Assembly (NCBI RefSeq): GCF_026914185.1
Contig: NC_070574.1
Span: 3,224,501 to 3,288,500, forward strand
Source: Puccinia triticina
Lineage: Eukaryota; Basidiomycota; Pucciniomycetes; Pucciniales; Pucciniaceae
Direction: 5' to 3'
DNA: 64,000 nucleotides
Below, piece by piece: positions 45,201 through 56,676 of this stretch (within the stretch, counting starts at the first letter, position 1; each line of letters opens with the position of its first letter). The notes below the pieces were generated by a model. The model saw nothing but the letters and a program-made list of their open reading frames with translations, was not told the DNA's origin and did no database searches. The translations under genes were made by a program, and so were the position numbers.

Positions 45201-47142
45201 CTTCAACAGCATACTCAGAAATGCTTCAGTTCACTCAAATAGGCAGCATCCTGGAAAGGATTTGGCAGTATCATTTAGCAATTTTCAATGTCTGAGGGCA
45301 ATACTGTCTGGCGCATATCTTTGGGATCATATCAAGAATATATATTTTCAAGCATCTTCACAATTGAAAAGAATATTTCAAATGGAAGATATACAACAAT
45401 CTATCGGCTATGTCCATTCAAGTATTTATGGGTCAGGTGAGGACTTCCCATATATTTCACAGGCCAAGCTGCCCAAATCGGACAGAGTTGCTGTTCCTAA
45501 GGAAGTCAGTGATAAATATCCCAACCACCAGTTCAATCAAGAATGCTGCCTAAAGTTGGATGATAAAAGAAGTGTAAGAAAAGGGTCTTTTGTATGGCTT
45601 AGGCGTCCAAGGGATAAGCCATCAATCATTGGCCAAATTCATTCTATCTGGAAAGTCTCATCAAGAAATGGGGTTGGCCCCAAGAGAAACATCTACTGCA
45701 TGCAGATTAACAAGTTTGAAAGATCAAATGTCTCTGAATACTACCAGATGAGGATCCTTACAAGGACCAATAAAAACCATGCATGTTCACCCAAGGTATG
45801 CCAATTTCTTGTGCAGCATCCAATGACATATAATCCACAAGCTAATTCATTTCTCACATTCAAATTAATTACAGGACATAATGGAATGCCTCAATGTGCA
45901 GCACAACTGCCATGATGGTGGGTGTCGAGTTAAATTAAGTTCCAGGAAACAGAATGATACCCATGAGGGCAATCCTGCAAGATACATGGTGGACCACAAC
46001 CCAACTGAATCGTTCATTCTGAATATGTGCTCATTTCATTCTTCAGACATTCACAGAAGACTTTCACAAGTACCCCTGGAACCAGTCCCTGGCAGAGAAT
46101 TTGCTGAAGCAATTAGAAAAGGACTTGACAAATGGAAGTCGGAAAGAAATCTCCCAGACAAAGAAGAAGAAAGATTTTTCCGTCAACACCAGCATATTGA
46201 CTCAAGAAGAAAATCCGTTCAACCCCAAACTCCTCAGAGGGGCAGAAGCAATTCTGCACAATCATTCCATCAACAACAACCCCCCAACCTATTTAACCAG
46301 ATAAATCCAGAGCCACATGGTCATGATCTCTATACTATGCCAAGCGGTGGCCAAGCAGATATGTTTACAGATCCAAGGCCAGATCTAAGGCCACCTCTAA
46401 ATAATGAATATGGGTATGCATCAAACCAAATTGGTCAATTGCATGCCTCCCCAGCAGCCAACACTATGGGAAATTAAGTCTACCATCCTCAACCAATGTA
46501 CCCCCCCCCCCAACTCAATGGGAGGATCCAATGCCCCCCCAGTGGGTAGCACCACTGGAAATTCAATGTACCGGTCTTCATCCAGAAGTTCTCTTGGGAT
46601 GGGGCAACCAATGTACCCACCCAACTCAATGGGAGGATTCAATGCGCCCCCAGTGGGTAGCACCACTGGAAATTCAATGTACCAGTCTTCATCCAGAAGT
46701 TCTCTTGGGATGGGGCAACCAATGTACCCACCCAACTCAATGGGTGGATTTGATGCCCCCCCAGTGGGTAGCACCACTGGAAATTCAATGTACTGGTCTT
46801 CATCCAGAAGTTCTCTTAGGATGGGGCAACCAATCTACCCACCCAACTCAATGGGTGGATTCAATGCCCCCCCCAGTGGGTAGCACCACTGGAAATTCAA
46901 TGTACCGGTCTTCATCCAGAAGTTCTCTTAGGATGGGGCAACCAATCTACCCACCCAACTCAATGGGTGGATTCAATGCCCCCCCAGTGGGTAGCACCAC
47001 TGGAAATTCAATGTACCGGTCTTCATCCAGAAGTTCAATTGGCTCCATCAGAGGCTTGTATGCCCCACCAGCGGGCAGCACCAGCTCCATGACTGGACTA
47101 TATGGCCCCCCAGGGGGCAGCACTACTGGAGATTCAATTTAA
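42275..47142 (+). pseudogene. Spliced DDE-type transposase of a Plavaka/CACTA-like basidiomycete family
   Basis: The N-terminus has a C2H2-like finger (CRYCGG...H...H) and an acidic linker. The core has HVPIALYCDDTSGNQSKKWNKH, PMHAEITNTPLPGASLNPCRIC, TPVEVLHVVLLGIIKY, KFHMLIHLIHSIARFGPASLFATKKFESFN and a C-terminal CLNVQHNCHDGGC motif. Clear introns are at 44619-44683 and about 45800-45874, another near 43140-43200. The 3' end encodes five 37-residue repeats. Damage includes a TAA near 43360, a TAA at 46475-46477, a frame break near 43660 and C-run slippages at 46500 and 46866. The gene set resembles large basidiomycete transposases; the exact clade (Plavaka, CACTA or KDZ-like) was not settled. 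Confidence 0.7.
46518..47035 (+). repeat. Coding tandem repeat, 111-bp period, five units
   Basis: Units start at 46518, 46629, 46740, 46851 and about 46963, each encoding a Gly/Ser/Pro-rich 37-residue segment with GSTTGNSMY and SSSRSS. Neighbouring units differ at only a few bases. Runs of C in and before the units vary in length (11 C at 46501, one extra C near 46866), which shifts the frame between units. Confidence 0.92.
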
Positions 47143-48591
47143 CCCCCTACATATGGAAGTTCCTGCATGAAAGCTGATCCAGGATAAAAAAACCTAATGC
47201 CCCAAGCATTTCAGTTGTCAGCAAGAAATTGATTTTGACTGAAAAAAATCATAAAATCATCAAAATAACTCTTTGAGTATACCCTTTGCTGCAGATGTAG
47301 AAAAAAAATGGGTTGGGAGTATATGTTTAAATTATTGTGTTTGTGGAAAAATTCTATCTCATAAATGGGCACTTTTATTTCAGTCATTGGGCAATGGTCT
47401 TTATAATTATTTAAACCAAAAATCAAATCACTAAAACTTTGTCTTTGGGTTTGGAGTCTAGCATTTCTTGTGGTTCTGGAGAAAAAGAGAGAAACTGGCT
47501 TGTGAAACTTATTTTACTGCATCAATATAACATGTATTCTTTGCTTTGGAAAGTGGGCGCGAGGATTTACATTAGAAATATCAAGAATTTTCAACTTGTG
47601 CAACAGCAGCGGCGGTCCCGGGATGGGGGGGGGGGGGGGGGGAAGGGGTAAGGACATTTTTATATATACACACAACAACAATGAGAGGACAGAAAGCAAG
47701 ACAAAGGGGATGAAGCAGTACCTTTGTAGAGACCAAGACCGAGTTCCACGGAGCTGAGTTTGCTCTTCCGCTTGCAACACGGGCATCCGTCCATCAGAAC
47801 CGGGGCCGCCAGAGGGTTCAGAAGAGCGTTGGGATCTGCTGGCTGTTGAGCATCTTTACACACTTCCGCGGCTTGCGGAGCGCCCCATCCTCGACCTTGT
47901 TGCCCCGCCAGCCAGTGCCTCGGTGTGGGTAGTTCAGCCCAATCAATGTATTGGTTGATATACTCCTTCCTTGTTGTGTTGGGACATGAGCGCAATCGAT
48001 CCAAGCGTATACAGATACCAGACGGACGATCAACAAGCGCGCAGGTGGAGTCTGGTTAGCAAGCCGGAGGTTCTGGCCGAGGCGGACGCCTCTGCTCTTT
48101 GAAAATCAACTGGTGAACAAGACGAGGGGAATGGAGATCAGGGCAAGGATGAAGACTGAGTTGAAGTTGAGGGAATGGCAAGTGAGTGAAGACAAAGGAG
48201 GGGGACTTACCAGATTAGAGCAAGGATGAGGTGACCGAGGATGGCAAAGCTGAACTTGATGATTTGAGGAGCGCTGCTTGCCGGCTTCCTGGCGGTCAAA
48301 GCTTCTTGACGGCATATTGCCGCTATGCCCGCCGGTGTTTGATTGGTCAAGGCATGTTTGCCGCCAAATCGACCGGGCAAGTTAACATAACTTGCCCCAA
48401 GTCGAGGGAGATTGACTCAATCTTGAGGGCTGGCGGGGGCGTGGTCAGATTGGCGGCAATTTGACAGCACGGGGGTCAATTTGCTGGTGGCTTCCACCCC
48501 GCGTCAATTTGACGGGCGAAACCTAAAATCGTGCAACCGCCGTGTAAGTTTGGCTGGTGGCGAAGCCACCCCTCCCGCAGGGAGGGACTTA
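47143..48591. other. Transposon 3' flank with a minus-strand exon-like ORF
   Basis: A poly-G run of 18-19 lies at about 47624-47642. On the minus strand 48004-47720 reads as a plausible exon (DWAELPTPRHWLAGQQGRGW, then CPCCKRKSKLSS) followed by a GTACTG donor; product unknown. From 48250 the GTCAAA-rich subterminal region begins. Confidence 0.35.
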
Positions 48592-48769
48592 GAGCATTTC
48601 CACCGCGGGCGGTATTTTCGGGGCGCTAAAATATGATCTCTGGCAGTGCGCAGCCAGTTTTAGCGCCCCAAACTGCTGCGGCATACACCGCGAGAGTCTG
48701 TAAAAAGTCATGAAAGGCATGTGTCGCCCCCGGTCCACTCCCCCGTCAAATCCACCCGGTTATCAAAGG

Positions 48770-49235
48770 GAGTTCTCTTGTTGATGATCGGAACAAAGCG
48801 GGTCGTTCCGGTCATCGTGGGGAGTATATACCCCTCTTGATAACTGGAACGAACCAGGCATCAAGGGGAGTAAATATGTACCTCCCTCGATGAGGTCGGA
48901 ACAATCCGGGTTGTTCCGGTCATCGTGGGGAGTATATACTCCCCTCGATAATTGGAACGAACCGGCCAACTCCCCTCAATGATCAGAACAGACCAGTTTG
49001 TTCCGGTCATCAATATGGGGAGTATCCTCTTGATGACCGAAAGGAACCGGACATCAAGGGGAGTATGTACTCCTCTCGATGACCAGAGGAACCGGCCATC
49101 AAAGGGAGTATGTACTCCTCTCGATGACCAGAAGGAACCGGCCATCGAGGGGAGAATGTACTCCTCTCGATGACCGGAACAAACGGGCCATTGAGGGGAG
49201 TACCTCTTGATGGCCGGCCTGACTTGGCCATCACG
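48770..49235. repeat. GATGACCGGAAC minisatellite variant
   Basis: Tandem dyad units of about 42 bp with the arm pair GATGACCGGAAC and GTTCCGGTCATC, related to but distinct from the unit at 31-32 kb. Arms again show TCGATGAC, TTGATGAC and TCAATGAT forms. Small ORFs crossing it are by-products of the repeat. Confidence 0.88.
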
Positions 49236-49925
49236 TGAAGGGATTGTACATTCGGGGGTGTGAGCTGTAGTTTCATGAGGAGTTTGGTGTGTGAAAGGGA
49301 GTTGACGTGGGGGTGAATGAGTCCCTAGTGAGTCCCTACATGTAGGGACTCGAGGTCGATATTTAGGGACGGCCGTAAATTTTCGACGCAAATAGCGCCC
49401 GCGGTGGGTCGGGTTGAGGCGGTAAACTCCTGAAATTTCCAACTAGGGCCCCGATTTAGGGCCCGCGGTGGAAATGCTCTTACGTAGTGAGTCCCTACAT
49501 GTAGGGACTCGAGGTCGATATTTAGGGACGGCCGTAAATTTTCGACGCAAATAGCGCCCGCGGTGGGTCGGGTTGAGGCGGTAAACTCCTGAAATTTCCA
49601 ACTAGGGCCCCGATTTACACCACAGGTGAAGTTTTAAAGTTTGAATCCAGTAAAAATACTGGAGGGCAAGAAAAACCAAAAAGCAATTGGAATGCTTCCG
49701 GTGTGGTCAAAGGACCGGAATCATTCCAATCGCAATTCGGGTTAAACCCAAACCTGAAAAGATGGGTCCGCGCCGGAATGAAGTGGGAATTCATTTGACT
49801 TCATTCCAGGAAACAGACCGGAATCTCATTCCGGTTTCTTTCCTGGATTTTCCCCGCAATAGTTTTGTATACGACCGGGCAAGCCCCACAAATGCAGCCT
49901 TATATCCACTAATCACACACCTGAC

Positions 49926-50010
49926 TGCATGGTGTGTCTAGCATAGTGGTCAAGCAGCTCCTGTGGGGTGGATCAGCCAGATGGTGCTGGTTCGGTTCCC
50001 CTTTTGTTTG
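49926..50010 (+). other. tRNA-like or SINE-like promoter boxes
   Basis: TAGCATAGTGG (49939-49949) fits a polymerase III A box and GGTTCGGTTCC (49989-49999) a B box, spaced about 50 bp apart. The remaining cloverleaf is poor. It may be a tRNA-derived SINE head inside the GAGCAT element. Confidence 0.4.
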
Positions 50011-50287
50011 ACCAGTTGCCCACTCGCATTTTCGAGCCTTCAGCAGACCGCGCCAACCCGTCACCATTCCGAATAGCTATTGAAAGCAATTCGGAATGGG
50101 GTTGGCAATCCGAAATAAATTCGGAATCCCATCCAGTAAACCGCTGGTTTCCTTTCTGGAGAATCGCCGACCGTCAATGGACGGTCCGCCCTTGCAGGCG
50201 GGCCAATCAAAAGCATTTTGGTGGGCGATCGAAATAATTTCGACGCGCTTCACCCATGGTGTAGGGCCCGCGGTGGAAATGCTCTTA

Positions 50288-51691
50288 TGGCTAAAGCAAC
50301 TGTTTGGGTGGGAGATTGACCACCCACCAAAAAGTGATGGAAAATCACTCTTTGAATTTTGTAGCCTGCAGCTTCAACGCTGCCCCCCCCCATTATCGGA
50401 ACTTAAGCTGCTTTATACTTTGTTGATTTTTTGAGCTCATCACATCAACATCACATTTTCCAAGTTTTTTTCGATAAATTTTTGTAAAGCCCACCCAAAC
50501 TCAAGACAGCGGTCTTCACAGGCGGTGCCTGGCCCCGCAGGCCTGTGCAGGTCAAGTTTTTGTTTCTCTTATTTCGGCTTTGCTTGTCTGCTATACTTTT
50601 TCCTTTGAAAATCTGAGCTGACAGGAAGGAAGATGAGGTGCAGGTGCATCTGTCGATGCTCGGGACCTCATATGTAGCTCGCATAACGAGCGAGCTACAA
50701 GCTCTCAAAGTTGAACCAGGATTTTGCCTGATGGTCTCAGGCGAGCACCCCCGCTTTGGGTCTAAGTCCGGTCGGCGGCACTCTGCTCCCTACTCAGCCC
50801 CGCAGAGGAGGGACTTTGTTAAGTTAGGGTCCTGAGCTCACCACTCATTCAGAAGATGCCGCCGCAAACAGAATTAATGGACTTCGATACATATTCTATC
50901 CAGTCTAGCACTAGTCCAATCTTGATGAGTTCTTTCCCTCCGGAAAGCTGAGATCGCGAAACATGCAGCCCGCACTGGCCGGCTTCCCCTCCCATGGAGC
51001 CTGGGACTCAACCGTCCGATCAAGGCTAGTGAAGGAAAACACCGAATAAGATTGAGCTCCGTCACCTCAAGATCCAGCAAGGAGTAACGTGCGGCCACCT
51101 TCTGGTTGCATGCACATGCAGTCAGCCTACATCAGCATATGTACATTCACTGCTTCATCACGGGCTAGAGGTGAATTCCCCCATATTCAGGCGAGGTGCT
51201 GTTTCCATGTCTTTGACGCTTGACTCAATCTCTTCCACCGGCAACCAGTAGAAATTTGACCAACCGGTTTTGTAGCATGAACCTTACTCTTGCTTTCTAC
51301 CCAGAATCAAGTTAATTCGACGCCACTTTGTGAAGCTTCCGGGTAATTTTCGGTTTTTCTACCCACATCTATCGAGAGAGATTCAGGCGTATCCTTCATC
51401 TTGTATAGTACCATCCTGCAAGCCGTCGAACACATATCTACAAGATACCCACCCACACAGTATCGAGGCTTCTTTTTACTCGAATTCCCACTCATTATCA
51501 AGGCATTTCTATTCTAGGCTGAGTGTATGTGTGCCTTTTCTCTTCCTTCCTCCGCTCAAGCATTTACACACGATCACAAAACTCTGTATCTCAACTTCAA
51601 ATTTACTTATCATCATTGACATTGTTGGATTTTGATCAACTCAGCAGGCCTGAATCGAAGTCCATCTCATCATCTCACATCAGCGCCCAGA
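50288..51691. other. Intergenic stretch and probable 5' region of the next gene
   Basis: No gene is supported. A fold-back module ending AGGAGGGACTT is at about 50813. From 51300 the sequence is pyrimidine-rich and probably contains promoter and 5' UTR of the gene starting at 51692. Confidence 0.45.
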
Positions 51692-52626
51692 ATGTTCTTC
51701 TTATCATGTTGTCTTGGGCGAAGTCAGAAGTCGGATACATCCAATGACGATCAGCCCTTAGAAAACGATATATCTAACCCCCCAGACTTAGAGGCAAGTT
51801 CGGCTTTCAAGGAAATCGAGCCCAAGCTACCATCAAACTCGGCAGCCCCTAGAAGGACTAGAACTAATGACAGCAACAAGTCAGGCAAGAAATCCCGGTC
51901 TTCAGTTTTGTCCTGGTGCAGCGTCACTAGCGTCGTCAACTTTTGCCATACATTGAAGTCCTCACAAACATCGTATCCCATGGAAGAATGCCCTCCAACA
52001 ATTGAATGTTCGTCACCTACCCCGGCGGCCGATCCACGCACCAAATTTGGTGAGATCAGTTCAAATATGAGTTTGACAATGTGAGTACCCACGTTTCTCG
52101 TTAGTGCCAGAATTGCTATTGATCCATTTGCTATCCACACAGCCAGGAAGAAGGAGAAGATCAGTTTTACAACCGCCGTCAGAGCTACTCTGATGATCCT
52201 TTTGCGCCTCCTACCCCGCGAGTCGCTCGTTTTGGCAGTTTCTCCACCTCTTCTCAAGCCGATTGTAGCACACTTAGGAGCTCTGTTCAGAGCAATCATA
52301 CCGAACCGATCCATTTGAATGCAAGCCATATCGAAGATCCCGTTTTGACCTTGCCTGATAGCGTATGCCTGCCCAACATTGATCGGCTGTCCAAATTCGA
52401 TTTCAACGAATGGAATTCCAAGTGGATGAAGAATTCACCTGTCATACAGCCCTACCCAGTTCGGAACTATACGATGGCTAGCACTAGGATGTCCCCCAGC
52501 CCAACACTCACCTATCGGCCTCAACATTTTACACGCCGAGTTTCTGATCCAACTACGCTTGGCAGCCGCACCAACTACTCCTCGCGAACTGAAGATAGCA
52601 CTCAAATACCTTTCCCTCAATTGTGA
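51692..52626 (+). CDS. Unknown two-exon protein
   Basis: Exons 51692-52080 and 52143-52626 (intron of 62 bp, GTGAGT donor, ACACAG acceptor) give 291 codons, 290 residues, fully open. The N-terminus MFFLSCCLGRSQKSDTS has a vicinal Cys pair near the start, which could be lipidated; this is only a possibility. The rest is Ser/Pro/Thr-rich and polar with a basic stretch TNDSNKSGKKSRSS and a segment DRLSKFDFNEWNSKWMKNSP. No transmembrane segment or known domain was recognised. The long clean frame across the splice and the neighbouring housekeeping genes support it as a real host gene. The ATG chosen is the first downstream of the pyrimidine-rich leader that leaves a compact N-terminus; an upstream in-frame ATG exists at 51632. 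Confidence 0.7.
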
Positions 52627-53178
52627 TCACATCCCCCCGGTCATTAGGTGTATTTCTCTTTCGTTACAATCTTTGGATTTCGCCTTATCGTACCCTTCTA
52701 AGTAGGGCTTGCTCTGAACGCAAGTCAATTTACCCTGTCACTGGAAATATACCCTGCCTGAATATATTCATAATTACTTCAAAAACTTCCAGCCATCTCA
52801 TGCCACTCCTTCCACACAACCATTCAATGTTCATCATATGAGGAATATTATTACTCGGGAAATCCGCCTCACACTACACTCCTTTGTTTTACGATACAGA
52901 AGCCATGTCCAACCTTTCATCTCATGCGTTATAACTTGTATCACTTCTTTATGCTTTCTTTAATCATCTTTCCAGTTTGATTGTGTTGTTTTTTTTTGTC
53001 AAAGTTGTGTTGGCATTCACTTGTTGAGAACTCTTTCAGAGTTTGTAATTCAATTGGGCTACCAGAAATCATGTTGGCTTTTAATATACACACCGCTTTT
53101 CATCCCTGAAAAAAGTCATGTCTGCCCTCTTTTCCATCCATTTTAGCTTGCCTATTACCCAGTAATGTGCATGAGTAA
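52627..53178. other. 3' flank, no further gene seen
   Basis: AT-rich sequence downstream of the unknown gene. It should contain its 3' UTR; several short open frames have no supporting signal. Confidence 0.5.
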
Positions 53179-53400
53179 GGCCCTGTTTGGCAGCGTCATA
53201 TTACACAGCGTAATACTAGGAAACAGGCTACATTACATGTGGTAAAACATGTCTTTTTAGGATAATCTTTTGAAAGTAAACCCTCATAAGGCTTGGCAGT
53301 TTACTTCCAAAAGATCAGGCGGAAAAGTAGTGTCTTGCACAATGTAGGGGGACATGGCAAGATTATTCATTGCATAATAATCATGCTGCCAAACAGGGCC
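53179..53400. mobile_element. Tourist-like MITE 1 (222 bp)
   Basis: Perfect inverted ends GGCCCTGTTTGGCAGC and GCTGCCAAACAGGGCC, with TAA on both sides (53176-53178 and 53401-53403). Terminal sequence and 3-bp TAA duplication match PIF/Harbinger-derived Tourist MITEs. No ORF. Confidence 0.92.
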
Positions 53401-53429
53401 TAATATATCCCTTTCTATGAGAATATTTA

Positions 53430-53580
53430 GGCCCCGTTTGGAGCCGACATAATCCAAGCAATATATGAGTTTTTTTTGCCTGACATCCTATGTGGCATCT
53501 GATCAGGTCCGCCAAAACTTGATCAGATGTCACAAAATTCCAGATTATATTGCACAATTATATTGGCTCCAAATGGGGCC
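53430..53580. mobile_element. Tourist-like MITE 2 (151 bp)
   Basis: Inverted ends GGCCCCGTTTGGAGCC and GGCTCCAAATGGGGCC (one mismatch) with TTA on both sides (53427-53429 and 53581-53583). It lies only 29 bp from MITE 1 and has related but different ends. Confidence 0.92.
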
Positions 53581-53583
53581 TTA

Positions 53584-55028
53584 GTTTGTTGGTAGTGTTT
53601 TAAGTGCTTTCCCAAAACAGAACATTTTGATACACCTTGACTATATGTGCAGAAAGAGCCTCCTTGTGCGCGCCTCACAAAACATTGGGTACTTAAAATG
53701 CAAAGGGCCCCAAAGAATTATTACAATACCAAGAAGAGCAGACATCCTCCTTGCCAAGCAGGTAAAGAATCTTGCCAATAGGATAATCAGTGGTGGGTAG
53801 GTACAGTCTGGACCAACTAATCAACAATCACTACAAAATAAATTGGGTTAACTGTGAGCAGTTGACATGTGGAAACTCTGAGCAAGCTTGCAATTTGTGG
53901 TGTTACTCCAACATTTCTCAAACATTGACTCAACCTGCGCTTCAATGCACAGTGAATGTGCCAAAAAAGCCATTATGCCTCCAGGTGTGTTACAATGGCA
54001 GCTTGGTTTGACCCAGTTTTTTTTTTTGCAGTGGATGGATCCTCCTCAGGGGATTGATACAGTCTTTACCTGCTCTCCAAGGTGGAATCCACATCTCTAC
54101 CCCTATTTTATTCTTGTTTTTCATTTACAAAAAAAAATCATTACCACACACATATTTCATTGACAAACATTTTTCATTCACAAACTAACTGTTTAAGAAG
54201 TTGGGTGAAGGACACCTTCAATACCAGCAATAAGGAAACCAAGGGGAGAAAGATACCACATATAGTCAGTTCATGTTGGTAACTTTATGATCAGTTTACT
54301 GATGCTGAGAATTGAATTTTCACATTTTTGATTCCATTTGAAAGATCAGAAATGACTGATTCTGAATTTCTTGTTTTGATAGAGTTTTATAAATTTTTTT
54401 GTCAGCATCACTAAACTGGTGTTAAATTGACCCATTTGAACTGCCCTAATGATCACTTGGACAGCGATTCTACAGTTTTCGTCAAGAATTTTCAGCTCAG
54501 CTTGTTCAAATTGTTCAGGTATGACCAGATCTTGATGTACTTCTTTCTATGGAAGTTGAATGAGTCATGATTCTGGTGAATAGGTGCTGTGATTTACATG
54601 AGTCGGCAGGCATAGATATACATCAGAAACTGCCAAGTTTGAGGAAGCCACTCTTCCGGTGTCGTTCTCCCTTGTCCTTACCTTTCTTTTGTGTTGCTGT
54701 TCGAAGGATGGCTCTAAAATTTTAGTCCGGGCGAAATTGTTGGGTGGGTCAAGAAGTACAGTCCCTTGAATCGCCAGAAAGAACAGACTCCTTCAGGCGC
54801 TCCATCAGGCGAGGCCTTCGTTTTTTCTGCTAAGCCAGTGCGACCACTCAACCTTACAATGTACATTTCTAATTCATGGGTCTTGAATGTTCATGATAAA
54901 ACTCTGAACAGTCCATCTGGAAAAAATTGATATTTGGGAATCATTCTATTCCAAATTTTTCGTCCACCGAAAAATGGGACAGCCCCTCTCAAGTACAGGA
55001 GACTGGAAAATGAAATACTGAGAAAATA
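53584..55028. other. Intergenic stretch without a supported gene
   Basis: AT-rich sequence between the MITEs and the 3' end of LOA1. Small open frames lack any recognisable domain or splice pattern. Confidence 0.5.
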
Positions 55029-56676
55029 TCAAGACTTTCTAGATTTCAAGTAGATTAGGAACCCGCTTTTATCTGCACAAGAGATTTGAGAGGTTAGTTT
55101 GAGTTTAGCAACCTGACTGATCAGGTCGAAGGCGAGCTCGAAAGAGTTGATCATTTGAGGAGAAGAATCCAGCTCGATGAAGTCCGTCCGAGGGAATCGA
55201 ACCAGGATCGATCGAGGCGACATGATAAAAGGCAGTAAGATTGGGATCAGATTTGCTTGGACTATGTTCATGAGGTTCAGCGGGGAGCTTGGAATCGGCA
55301 CTGTTATTGAATTCTTGAATGGTGTCGATGTTTCATGTCTGTAGTTCATATCAGAATATAACAGAACGAGAGATAGGAATCAACATAATTAGTTTTTGAC
55401 CTTCATGATGCTGGTGGTTGGACTAAATTTTGATGTCGAGCAGTCAATGGAAAGTTTTTTACTGACTTGATTGCCAAGCAAAACATCCTAACTTTTCCAT
55501 TATGTTCACCCACACTTCTTTCATTCAACTTGGGACATCTTAATAGAGCACGATTATTAGATGTAGTTCCCTGTGATGCGATGTAAGCGAAGGTTACCGA
55601 AAACAAATCAGGCTTGAGGTGGACAATGGATGTCTATTTTGGGGTGGAACATTTATGCACACCTCCGGAAAGACAACCAAAGGTCTCCTGAGACGTTTCG
55701 ATTCTTTCAAGCATTCGGCTAAACTTTTGATTGATGTTGTAGTGTTATGGCTAGGTGGATGACCAGTGCGAAATACCATTTCTAAAATACTTTTCCTTTC
55801 AAACCCACACACCAGAAATTCTTGACCTGGTGAAGAAACTCTGTCTTTAACAACGGGTAAGATAAAGATCGGGTTATATCTGAAAAGGGCCTTCAGCATC
55901 AACTTTTTTCTTTCCTTTTTTTTGACAAAAGACGACCAGACGTGGTTCATGTTTTTGAATTTTAGAAACCGAGGCGTACATTGACCAAGCTTACAGATAT
56001 GCAAGGTAAATGACGTCTACATAGCTAGACCAGTTGCAGACGACCAAATCCCCAGGACGGACTGGAGTAGAAATGAGCTTTTGGGATCTGGAGTAGATGC
56101 GGCATTTTAAAGACTGTCCGGATTTTTTTTGAGGGGAACGAAAGAAAGGATACTTACGAATTTCGACGAGTAAAGGGTGGATCTGAAGGCAGTTGAGTAA
56201 AGCCCATGAGGTAGAGTGCTATCCGACCGAAAACAGCGGTACAATAATATTGAAAGGCTGAATGAAACTTGACAGAAAAGAGCTGCAGTGCAAAGTTGAG
56301 TTAACGTCATAATAATGTATGTGAATATTTGGAGTTTCCAAGAAAGACAAGGCAGACAAAGTGGATGAGTTTACTGACTGAAAAGATCAGGGTCGATGTC
56401 TCAAAAATCACGAACACGACTCCCAAGATGACGAGAAAGGCGGTTCTGAAGAGCGCCAATGGAGCCAATGGGATCCAAGCTACCCTCGGTAACTGAACCG
56501 TCGAGAGGGGCGGAAGTGGGTAAACAAATGGCGCCAATCCAGTGGATGGATCCTGTGGGGATGTAGGAAGAATCATCTTTATTAGTTCATGTAACCTGCG
56601 CCAATTCAAGAATTATGACACATAGCATTGGGATCAATAACCGTAGACCAACCCTCCAGGTAGAGAACTTTTCCAT
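55029..56676 (-). CDS. LOA1: Lysophosphatidic acid acyltransferase, Loa1/Vps66-like
   Basis: Seven exons (56676-56596, 56552-56379, 56282-56158, 56087-55995, 55879-55663, 55570-55467, 55338-55029) join in phase to 368 codons, 367 residues. Two hydrophobic segments (about residues 11-27 and 55-75) would anchor it in the ER or lipid-droplet membrane. The PlsC fold shows the block-I variant NWSSYVDVIYLAYL (residues 145-158) followed by YNPIFILPV, and block III FPEGTTSNNRALL split by an intron (FPE at 228-230). This motif is that of yeast Loa1/Vps66, which acylates lysophosphatidic acid to phosphatidic acid. The first donor (GTTACA) is weak. It starts 485 bp from the divergent PRP5. Confidence 0.88.

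Larger units (their letters stand above)
38909..48547. mobile_element. Candidate large DNA transposon (9.6 kb) with spliced transposase
   Basis: Both ends are imperfectly inverted: TTACACAGCAGTTGC at 38909 and GCAACCGCCGTGTAA ending at 48547. Both subterminal regions (38930-39110 and 48290-48520) repeat GTCAAATTGAC/GGTCAA words in both orientations, as expected for transposase-binding sites. Between them are a plus-strand transposase gene, a degraded divergent minus-strand gene and a minus-strand exon at 47660-48004. No target duplication was found, so the boundaries are provisional. Confidence 0.45.
48592..50284. mobile_element. GAGCATTTCC TIR element with minisatellite and internal duplication
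   Basis: Perfect 19-bp inverted repeats GAGCATTTCCACCGCGGGC at 48592-48610 and 50266-50284 have TTA on both outer sides (48589-48591 and 50285-50287). A third, inner copy of the right end lies at 49461-49479, also followed by TTA. A block of about 130 bp (49326-49458) is repeated at 49487-49616. This is either two nested or adjacent elements or one grown by duplication. A 3-bp TTA duplication points to PIF/Harbinger. Contains minisatellite (48770-49235); no transposase. Confidence 0.8.

Noticed and set aside
48861..49442. 193-codon minus-strand ORF
   Set aside because: It is made of minisatellite units (repeating SRGVHTP-like peptides) and a duplicated transposon end.
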